Source of the DNA: Azorinus chamasolen
Lineage: Eukaryota > Mollusca > Bivalvia > Cardiida > Solecurtidae
DNA: 64,000 bases
Assembly: GCA_963576725.1 (NCBI GenBank)
Contig: OY755242.1
Location: 63,616,324 to 63,680,323, forward strand
Direction of reading: 5' to 3'
Shown: positions 39,601 through 51,600 of the stretch, in pieces
How the letters are laid out: the number at the start of each line of letters is the position of its first letter
Position numbering within the stretch: the first letter of the stretch is position 1
The notes under the pieces: model-generated
The model's database searches: none
What the model was told of the DNA's origin: nothing
The model's input: only the letters and a program-made list of their open reading frames with translations
Made by a program: the position numbers and the translations under genes

Positions 39601-42600
39601 CCATATATTTGTTGACACTGGCCCTAAAATTTAGATTTCCTGGCCATAATTTTCATTTCACACGTATAATAATTCAGGGATCAGAATTTTCCTCGGATTT
39701 TGTTTCACTCGGACCGTTTTTGAGATCGACGTAGATCCGATGAGAAGTTTGGAAAGAGGGGGGGGGGGTCATCCGGGAACTTATTATTCGCCGATAATTA
39801 TATTCTTTTACTATTATATTCCAAGTGAATCCGTGTTCATAACGTTTATCACGTTAACAGCGAGATTTCAGTTCAGCTAATCAAATAACGAGACTCTTGT
39901 CCTGCAGCCAATCAAATCACTCGTATTATGCAGTGTTCATTCAATATTCCAATATGGCGCCCGTGGTATGAAATTCTGTATCTGTAATCTCAACTAATCT
40001 GAATGTAAGACATAAATGAGAAGCACAGACAGATATTACGAAAACAGTGTGAAAAATAAGTTCTACACAAGATGGCTAGAGAAAGAAATGACGTTGACAT
40101 TTGTTGGGAAACAAGAAAAGTGATAGTTGGCGACGATTTCGTGAAACTGAAAGTAAACCTTTCCGGGCGAGGGGTCCTTGTGTAATAATGTAAACTTTGT
40201 TCCAAACATATGAATTACGGAAAACGCGACTGCGTAGCCATTCAAGACATATTGTAAAATGTGTCATAAATCAATTGATCTTGGTAAGATGGGAGAGAAT
40301 GCGTTGTGGTCACATGAGAAAGGTGAACAACACAAAATGAACAATCAGTGTCATTCTACACATAGAGGCATGGATGCATTTAATTTTACTGTTCCTCCCC
40401 CACCAGAAAAGGAGATAATTTTTTGTCACATAGCCAAATCCAATGCATCAGGGGAAAAGGCAAAAGAGAAAAGTGTTTTAAATACAAAGCTGGAAAGAAA
40501 GATCAGTGACAAGGTAATAGAGCTGAAAACAGTTTAGGTATTAGGTAGGTACCCGTAAGTGTACTTATTATTAGAAATAAGAGTTTTAGTCAAAAACATA
40601 CCGTTAAGCTATGACATACTTTGAGACCCTGAATTTAGTGAATGGAGTCCCTAAAAAGGCCCTGATTTTATGTTGGAAAGTCTGTATGAACCATGTAAAA
40701 GCTCGGTCCTTCAAAAACTTACAATACAGAATTGCTCTAAAATATATCGCTACAGATATCTAGAAACATATGTGACAGCTTAATACAGGTCTAAAGTAAT
40801 GCTGAAAGCTCCTACAGGAGCTTTCAGCATTCCTTTAGACCTGTATTAAGCTGTGAACTCGAGAATTTGTTCCTTGGAAAGCGGATAACTCGAACCCCTG
40901 TTATCTCGAACAAATTTGTATAGTCCCTTGAAGTTTAAGATATCTAAGTTCAGCTGTATGTAAATAGAGAGCTGATACAATGTAATTTAAATCATTTATT
41001 ATTTCAGTTAAAAAAAACTAAAATTGATCAGATTGCTCACTAGTAAAATATATGCCTATTACTTGCCATAGCTGATTACTTGTTCTTTTATTGTGTTACA
41101 TGTTTATTTTTGTAGGCCTTACTATCAGCAGCCCAGACTGGAGATGTGTTGCTAACCATGCAGATCTTACTCTCTGGAGCCGAGGCAAGTTTACATATGG
41201 ACATCTTAACCCTTTCGCTGTTCTATGTATATTCCAAATTTCAATAAGTTTAACTGTATACATGACAGGAACACCTGTACGAACAGAGTTGACCCAGATT
41301 AGATAGCTACTATAATAGTCGTCTTATCGGTGTCTGCTCTGTTTGCTTATGGAATAATATAGATCTGATTCTTTAGTTTTATACACCATTTACCCTTTCC
41401 CTGTTCTATGTTTAACCGATAGTTCAATACCATCTGAATAATCATGGACAAAATACAATGTAGTAATAATGAAATTTAGAAGGTGGAGCATTGTGGCCAT
41501 TTTAGACAGTAAAGAAACAGGTCTATCACATTCCATTAGGAAACAGAGCAGACCCAGATCAGATGGCTCCTACAGAAGCTGTCTGATCTGGGTCTACTCT
41601 GTTTGCAAATGCGTGAAAATCATTTATATGAAGGAAAGAGTTAAAATAGATTCAGCTAATTAATGCTCATGAGGTTATTATTTCTTATATAAATTGTCAT
41701 AAACTAATGATATATATTTTCCTGTATCCTTTTAGCCGCTGTACACCAGACCAGGAGAACCAGACTCCACAGGTAGGTTGTAGTGATTGACAATTCTAAG
41801 TGGTTGATTTATGGTGATAGTTAGATCCTTCAGGAGCAGTTAGATCTGGGTCTATACTATTTGCCTTAGTGGGTCTGTTTGAATATTTACATGTAGGTTA
41901 CTAACGGTACAGTGTTCATAGACATTATTGCTGTTTGTATTGGCTCAGCTTTTGCTTTAATCCTTACTTCATGAATATTTATACTTCATGCTACGAAGTT
42001 CCATGGGGTTATACACTTCTATTTGACCCGTCCATCCATCTATCAGTCAGTCAGTCAGTCCGTGTTTCCTAATACATGTACATTCTTTCATTTCTTGACC
42101 AATTTTTCTGAAATTTGCATTAAGAATTGTCATGAATAAAAGCTTGATCTGAATTATTAACCCTTTCCCTGTTCTATGTTTATAATTTCAACACCTACTG
42201 AATATTCATGGAAAACAATAGTTATAATGAAATACGGAAGGTGGAATATTGTAGCTATTTTAGAAAGTAAAGAAACAGATCTTTCAAATTCCATTAGCAA
42301 ACAGAGTAGACCCTGATGAGATGGCTCCTATAGGAGCTGTCTGATCTTGGTCTAGTCTGTTTGCAAATGCGTGAAAACATGTTTATATGAAGGAAAGGGT
42401 TAAGACCTAAGGGTTAAAACTGCATGCAACTGCCTGCCAAGTTTCATGTATAACTTGTTATGTTATGAGAAAAACGTTAAATTTTATTATATCTTTACAG
42501 CCTATGAACTTGCCAAAGATGCTCACCAAAGAATCCAGATGGTAAGTTATTGTCACTAGTTCAGGCCTCTTCATTCTTCATTGGGAAAGATCAATGAGTT

Positions 42601-45600
42601 TCTGTTTGCCTTTTCAGATCTTTGTTTATACATGTACTTATTTTGATTTCTGAGTTGCCTGATGTGGCTTATTACCAATTGAAAGGTCTCAGTAAAGCAA
42701 TTCATTTAAAGTAATATTAGTTTTATGTTAAGAAATTAAAAGTGCAAATGTATTTTGATAGGATTTAGTTTTTAAATATTTCTCAACACTTTACCTGTTC
42801 AATATTCAGGTAAGAAATAATGACATCATGAATATATATTAATTAGCTTAATGTTTTATAATATAAAATTTTCAAGGGAAATGTTTGCTTTGACAACAAC
42901 TAGAATCAGATATATATAACATGTCATAAGCAAACAGAGCAGATCCTGATCAGACAGCACCTACTGGAACCATCTCATCTGGGTCTATTCTGTTTGCAAA
43001 GGCATGAAAAAGCTTTTATATGAGTGAAACGGTTAAAGTGAAATTTTATAGGTATAAAGGATAGTAATTAAAGGGTGAACTTAATCTTATCACTTGTTAC
43101 AACGGTCAGAATTTTGTTTACAGATAGTTGTCATGAAAACCTGTTTTGTTATTTCAGGAGTTCCTACTGCAAAATGGAGGAGACAGTAAGTATTATCTTG
43201 GTTTGTCACATTCTCACACTAAACGTTCAACATAATCTCAGTCTCTTTTCTTGGAATTAGCTGGGGGGTTTTAAAATGGCATATGAACACACAAAGTGTT
43301 GTCCATTGCACAAACTGTAGAATCAGATCTATATTGTTTCATAAGCAAACAGAGCAGACCATGATCAGATGGTTTCTACAGAAGCTGTCTGATCCAGTTC
43401 TACTGTGTTTGCAAAGGAGTTTAAATGAGTATCTATGAAATTAAGGTTAACCCTTCGCTTGCTATTCACGTCAATATACCTACCTGTAAATAGTGAAGAC
43501 CCAGATGAGACAGCTCCTGCAGGAGCTGTCTCATCAGGGTCTGCACTATTTACAAGTTGATTGTGCAACCAATGCACTCCACAGCAGTGATTGCACAGCG
43601 AAATATTTGTACACAGTGAAGATATATGTGATTATACAACAGGGCATGGGTAAAGAAGGAGAAATGTGTTTTAAAATTCAGCAAGAGAAGGGTTAAGACT
43701 TGTGGTAGCATAATGCAGGATGAAAGTTACGAAAGTTATGCGGAAATTTGTATTAGGTTCTTCCTGCATTATTTTTGTACTATCCCCTACTTTTAAGAGC
43801 ACTTATATTACTTCAGTAAGTGGTTGTTTTTAAAGAGGTAATGCTGTATTTTCTTGGAAAACATGTTCAAGTTGCTTAGTGCTAGCCTTTCACTTTCTGT
43901 CATACAATGTGTTTTTCTCTGTTGCGGTTTTCAGAAACTCGGAACTTTATGCCAGGATCTGAAGAAGCAGTAAGTAATTTTGTTTCAATATTTAACTGAA
44001 ATTAAATACCTGTCCACTCAGAATATAATTTATATTGGGTCAAACATTTGATTCACAGCTTAATCAATGGAATAACGTTGATAATTTAAATTCACCATAT
44101 TTCTTTATTTTTAGCCCATATTCTTGAAAATTTGAAATATCTTTATTTTTATATTACACATGTAACCAATTTATGCAGCATGTGCAAACAATGTAGACAG
44201 ATTCAAATGATAGTTAGATTAGTTCATAATATTTTATTTAGACAAATGAAGTTAAATAGAAATTGAAGTTAAAATTGGTTTAATAAGATATTAGTGATAT
44301 CCAGTAAAGCCTTGCTAATACGACCACTCTAAAGAAGTCTTAATTCTGGATTTTTTAAACAGGCGGTAGCTTAATGCAGGACAAAGGTAACATATTAAGC
44401 TTCTTTTATGAGCTTTCTATGTCACTTTTGCCCTGCATTAAGCAACCACTGCCTGCTTGTACAGTCTCCTGTGGTAATAAATCATGTGGTAGCTTTAGTG
44501 AGACTTTACCATACCTTTGTTTCCTTAGGTATCCAGGTACCTGATCTCCCCTCTTAGCAAATAGGGTAAACCCTGATCAAACAGCTCCTGAGGGACAGTC
44601 TGATCTGGTTTTGCACTATTTGCCTAAGTTTATCTTTACCCTTTGAATGTGGGATACACATTCACTGTCATTTGCAAACAGTGTATTATATATATTATAC
44701 AGTATATTCCTAGAGGAGCCCTCTGATCAGGGTCTGCACTGTTTGTCATTTAAAATCCTGTAGCATGTTTAAGCCTTTCATACTTAGTGGACTGTCTAGT
44801 TAAAAACTGATGGGCTGAGAGGGTTAATGCTGTCTGAATTATCTAGTGCTACTGTTCATCTATTCCAGTCTTTGGTGGCAAAGCTTCGGGCTGAAGTGCA
44901 GTTCCACGGTTACTTATTCAAAACTGGCTCAAACATGAAAGGTAGGTTTTTACAATGGCTTGACAATAGAAGACATTTATGTCCCCCAAATCAAATAAGT
45001 TTTTTTGTTGTGCTTTATAGGAATTTCCTTACGATATCTAGTCTGTACTAAATGAAAATAATGCAATGAAACCATTACAGAATTCAAGCTGGAGCTCTCC
45101 ATCAGGGAGAAGTTCGGTGGGATTCAGGGAGAACTTCTTTATGATATTGGAATGGCTACTCTGTTAACCAGTTACTCCATAAATATGTGTTTCTATGCCT
45201 GTGCAAACAGAGTAGACTCAGATCAGACCACTCCTGTAGGAGCCGTCTGATCAGGTTCTGCTCTGTTTGCTTATCATATAATATAGACATGACCAAAAAT
45301 TCCTGTTTCCTTGCCCCGTTATAAAAAATAATCCAATTTGTATTCATGCTGTGATTATTTCTATCATGAATATTCATGGAGTAAAGGGTTTATTTTCATT
45401 TGTAGATTTCCTGAGGCGATGGGTTGTACTGGAGCATGGACATATCAGTTACTATGACAGTGAAGAGGTCAGTACTTGTCAAGCTTTTGATTGGTCAGAT
45501 TTGAGTTCTCAAGCTTTTGATTGGTCAGATTTGAGTTCTCAAGCTTTTGATTGGTCAGATTTGAGCCAAAGGCTCAAATCTGACCAATCAAAAAACTTGA

Positions 45601-48600
45601 GAACAAACTCAGATTCAACAAAAAGTTTTATAAGCATGGATCCAGATCAAGGTAACTTGGGCACTTGTCTGGGTTTACCTTGGCTGTGATTCACTAGAAA
45701 ATTGTTTAGTCATAGATTGATTTAGAATATAATAGTCAAATGATTAAATAAATGTTGTGATTCTCTTACTTTATTCATGATACATTGTTTTTAGCATGAC
45801 ATACCAATTTCTTATAGTATTCATTTCATAAGTTATCAAGTGTTGTATATTACCATTCCTCTTATATCTACTCTCTGACCTTGGGAAAAAATATAATTCT
45901 CCTAAAACTGTTGTTATAACACTGTGTATGTTCATCTGTTAATCAAGTTGTTGAATCTCTAACTCAAGATCTATTTAATGTTAACTCCTGGTGTGTTTCA
46001 AATCGCATGTCTATCAATGTAGCAAAAACCAAAACGATGATAATTGCATCTAAACCCAATGCTAAACGCATTCAAAACTGGTTGCCTTGTATAGAACTTA
46101 GCAATGAAATAATAAATTATAGTTCCGAGGAAAGGTTGTTAGGAATTGTAATTGACACAACTCTTACTTGGGACAAACAAGTCGACGTTGTTCTGAAAAA
46201 ATGCAATTCGTTGTTATATTTGTTATCTAGAATTAAATCATTCATTTCTATTCCAATACGAAAATTATTTTTCAACATATATATTTTACCCCATCTTGAT
46301 TACTGTTGTGTTATATGGGGAAACTGTAACAATTCACAAGTGGATAAACTCATAAGATTTCAAAAAAGAGCCGCACGACTTATACTTGACAAAGATTTTT
46401 CCACCCCATCTAAAGATCTGTTCAATGAACTTAACTGGTTAACGTTTCCTGAAAGAGTAAAATTTCAAAAAGCTGTTTTATTATATAAAATATTCAATGA
46501 CCTTTCTCCAGATTACCTGAGAAATATGTTCACTCATACTTCTAACATCCATGATAGAACGCTGAGATCATCTTCTAACTTTCAACTCTACTCACCTAGA
46601 CCTAAAACTGAATTGTTTAGAAAATCGTTTATTTATTCCGGATCATCTATTTGGAACAGCCTGCCTTATCATGTGAAAAATGCCAGTTCGGTTATTCAAT
46701 TCAAAAAATTGTATTTACAGTCGACAAAGCTAAACGATTAATACATTTTCAGTAGATCTATTATAGTTCTTTCACAAAACAGACATGTGTTTCAATTTCA
46801 CCCCTATTCTTGACATTTATTCACAAGTTAACTGTTATTTAGAAGTTCCTCTGATTAGGCTCTTCACTGTTTGTCTTTGTTCTTATTCTGCAAAAGGTGT
46901 GGATCCTGATTTATGGAGAAGTGATTGCCAAATCTTTATAGTCAGGGTCATTACTGTTTGTGGCACATCTTCTGGTTTTTAAATAGCCTCCCTTGATGTG
47001 ATTTAAAACAGATTGCCTGTTTTGTGTGAGATATGACATATTGTAGCAAACCGGGTGGTCTCTGACCGGAGGACTCCAATCTGGGTCCTATTAACAGGGC
47101 CTACAATGTTTGCTGTATTCTACTGTTGTTAATGGTCTTGTTGCCAGTGTTTTATGTTAAGACACAGATCTACTATACCGTTATAAGATCTCTTCAATCG
47201 TACTATGAGTTTGGTGTTGATTTCATTTATGTATATCTATATGATTTTGCTAATGTACCAATCTTGCACTCTTTTATTATCGTAAAATTCTCATGGCGAA
47301 ATCAGTTGACGGCGTCAGATTTGATTACGTAATACATTCACGTCATGTATGACGTATGCATTCGCGTCATAAGCACTTGGCAATGGTATACTATTAATAA
47401 ATGGAATTCCCAGAGTTTAAAAATAGTCCTGAAAATTCATGACGTCATTTATCCATGTCATCTTTTGCTGACACAGTCTATGTAGTATACGTACATGATG
47501 CAGTTTGTCACTGTAGATGCATGATATCGTTAGTTCTAATCGATCTAAATCGTCAACTCGGTGAAATGGGGTTGCATTTACTTATGAATTCCACATGCAG
47601 CCTTTTTACACCAGAGCCAACGATTTTTGAATTTCAATTTCTATTTCCCATTGCAAGCAATGCAGATCCTGATGAGAGTGATCCTACAGGAACTCACTCA
47701 TCCGGGTCTACACTGCGTGTGGTAAAAATTGTGCTTAGCACATAATGGATTACACTCAGATCTGTTTATCACCAGTGCAAGGTTGGTGACTATGCAAAAT
47801 TATTATGAAAGCATTACAAATTGTATATATGTAATTGTATATATGTTTTCTCTCTGTTGAGGGCCTCATGGAAGATTGGTCATAACCAAATGAGTACTCT
47901 CGTTAAATAAAGTCTTTATTATTATTATTATTATTATTATATGTTTAAACTCTTTCCCTCATATAAACGCCTTTTCACGCATTTGCAAACAGAGTAGACC
48001 CAGATCAGATGGCTCATATAGGAGCCTTCTGATCAGGGTCTGCTCTGTTTGCTTTTGACATGACATAGATCTGATTCTACCATTTTTGTCAAAGCAAAAC
48101 ATTTCCTTAAAAAGTTTTGACAGTAAAAAATCTGCTAATAAATATTCACGATGTCATTATTTCTTACATCAATATTGAAATGGGAAAGGGTCAATTTGAC
48201 TACATTTTGTATATTTTAAAATATTAGGTATGTGATTCTTTAGTTATTATGTACAGAGGTGGAGATACGATGCGTAAATTAAAGCATTTAGAACTTCTTT
48301 ATTCCTCCACCCAACCATATATTGTGTCTACTCTTTAGAATCGTCTCTTTGAGATGTTTGTCACAACATAGGGTTTGGTGGAGAAAAGACAATTTTAGTA
48401 TTTGAATACGCACTACCTGTGGTCTTAGGAACAACCTTCGCTTCGTGTCCTAGTCATGAACATCAACTCTTATGATATATTTGGAGATGAGGTTTAAAAA
48501 ATGCAAGTCTTGTGATATACAGTTGAACTTGGATATCTCAAACTCGGATAACTCGAACTTCGAGATAACTCGAACTAAAAGTTCAGTCCTTCCAAAACTT

Positions 48601-51600
48601 ACAATACAGTATTGCTCTAAAATGTATAACTACACATATCTAGAAACATGTGTGACAGTTTAATGCAGGTCTAAAGTAATGTTGAAAGCTCCTACAGGAG
48701 CTTTCAACATTACTTTAGACCTGCATTAAGCTGTGAACTTAAGAAATTGTCCAGATCAGAAATCTAATAACTTGAACTTCTGTTATCTCGAACTAATTTA
48801 TATGGCCCCTTGAAGTTTGAGATATCGAAGTATCCAAACTGTATTTGGAGATGAGGTTTAACAAATGCAAGTCTTGTGATATATTTGTAGATGAGGTTTA
48901 ACAAATGCTAGTCTTGTGACATGTTTAAAAGATGACGCATAGCAAATTGAAATCCTTTTAGAATAAACGATCGCTGATCAGTTTTCTCAATTTAATAGCT
49001 TAAATATATTCCCTTCATTTGTTGGTCATTTTTGTACTAGATGTGGAAGCTACTTGTAAGTATATGCCAGGCACTGCATTTGTTTTCTTAATTCACATTT
49101 ATCAATTACCCTGGTTTGAACCTGTACCTGTACCATGTCAAGAATGTTAACACACAGCATACTTTTAAATGAATAGTTTCATAGTAAAGTGATTTTGATA
49201 TACAGAAAGACTCCTCTAAACTGAATGTTAATGCTTTCGCTGCCAATGCCGCAGCTGTCATTACCTATGAAAACATTTTGAATCCAGGTGAGACGCGAGT
49301 AACTCACCGTCTCATCAGGATCCAAACGATTTGTTACTGTGACTATGTTTTCTTGAGCAGAAATGAGGCAAAATAAAAAATATGTTGCAGATGACAAAAT
49401 TAAGCAGCGAAATAGTTAGATAAGTACATGTATCATTGTTGGGTTTTAAGACAGATTGCAGCTTAAAGCAGGATGAGAGTCATGCTGAAAGCTCCTCAAC
49501 CCTTTAATCCATGAATATTCATGTAAGAAATGATGACATCTTGAATATGAATTAACTGGATTTTTATAATGATATTATTAATTTAAGAACAAGGAATTTT
49601 TTATCATGACAGAAACTAGAATCAAATATATATATTATGTCCATAGCAAACAGAGCAGACCCTGATCAGATGGCTCCTGTAGGAGCCATCTGATCTGGGT
49701 CTACTCTATTTGCAAAGACTTACAAAGGCGTATTTATAGAGTAAAAGGTTAGAGAGTTTCTACATGAATTTCACCCCACATTAATCAGCCACCTCTCGTA
49801 AAATAACTTAACCATTACATTCATATAAACACCTGTTCACACCTTTGCAAACATAGTAGACCCAGATCAGACAACTCCTGTGGGAGCCGTCTGATGAGGG
49901 CCTATTCTTTTTGCTTATTTAATTATGATAGATCTGACTCTACAGTTTTTACCAATACTGAACATCAATGTGTACATTTGCCTTTATAAAAATATAGCTA
50001 ATAAATATTCATGATGTCATTTATCTCTGATATGAATATTCAACAGGGAAAGGATTTTTTTTTTTTTTACTAAAATTCCGGTTTAGAGGGGCTTTTACTG
50101 TATATCAATTTTCTAACATTTATAACCCTTTCCTTCATAGATGTTTTTTTATATGCCTTTGTAAATAGAGTAGACCCAGATCAGGCTCTCTAGAATCCCT
50201 CTGATAAGGGTCTGCTGTGTTTGCTTGTGAAATAATATGGACGTAATACTACAGCTGTGCTGTAGCAAAATATTCTCTTTCAATAATGCAATTTTAGAAA
50301 TTCAGAAAATCAATGGTTATCCCATTCCCTCATAATGACGACTTTTGACGACTCTGTAAAAGTCACTTTGTGAAACCATTGTGATAAATAGAGCATTTGC
50401 TCCTATTGGAGCAAATGCTCTATTTATCACAATGGTTTCTAAAATTTTCCTTTTCTCAAGTTAATGCTCCTTTTCGGTAGATTTATTCAAAGAGGTTGTA
50501 TCTAAAATTAGCCTATGAGGGAATAGGTTATCAGAGGTCCAGATGAGATGCGTACATTAAAACATGTTCAAGAATAACTCCTTAGAATCGTCTCTTCAAG
50601 ATGATTCTAAGAGAGTGGTCACAACATAGGGTTTGGTGGAGAAATGATGGACTTTGGTATTTGAGTATGCACCTTTATCTGTAGCTCTGGTTATACAGTA
50701 AAACCTCTCTATAACAACCACTAAATTACATCAAGTATTTTGTGTTAAAGGCAGGTGGATGCTTAAAGCAAGGTGAAAGTAAAACAGAACGCTCCTATAG
50801 GAGCGTTCTGTTTTACTTTCACATTGCTTGAAGCAACCACCTGCCCAAAATACCAACTAATTAACACAATTTAGTGGTTGTTATAGAGAGGTTTTACTGT
50901 ACCGTATTTCTTACATGAATATTCATGAGGTAAAGGGTTAACTAGGTGTGATGTGTATAACTGAGTAGTACAAATGTATTTTGTAAATATTTTCTTGCCA
51001 TCAGTGTAACAAGTTTTGGGTAAATGAGGAAGGTTGTTATTAATTATTCTGCACATTTTTCGAGAGTAAACATAACCCTCTACTCCATGAATATTCATGT
51101 AAGAAATAATGACATCATGAATATTAATAAGATTAATTATTCTAATAGCACATTGACACAGGAGTTTTTAGCCATGGCAGAAACTGTAGAATGAAATCTA
51201 TATTATATCATAAGCAAACAGAGCAGACCCTGATCAGACGGCTCCTACAGAAGCCGTCTGATCTAGGTCTACTCTGGTTAAAAATGTGTGATAATGCGTT
51301 TATATGAAGGGAAAGGGTTGATCCATTTCCTGATAAATATATTTATTAGACGCATTTGCTGGTTTTCTGACTCTTGGCTCTTTAATTAAAGATAAATCAT
51401 CAGGTTTGAGTCTGAGTCAACAGTGTTCCCAACAGCAAGGCATTGCTGTTTTTGTCCCCTTAACCATTTAATCCATGCGTATTGATGTAAGAAATAATGA
51501 CATCATGAATATTAATCAAATTAAATTTTATAACGACCCATGAGCACCGAAAGTTTTTGCTTTTGATAAAAACAGTAGAATCATATCTTTATCATGTCAA

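Noticed and set aside
40063..40267. Three overlapping minus-strand ORFs
   Set aside because: Shadows over the 1.2 kb transposon; the plus strand carries the recognisable zinc finger.
46007..46741. Host gene nested in the PH3 intron
   Set aside because: The protein is the C-terminal part of a LINE reverse transcriptase without catalytic residues, with a LINE-type 3' tail downstream.
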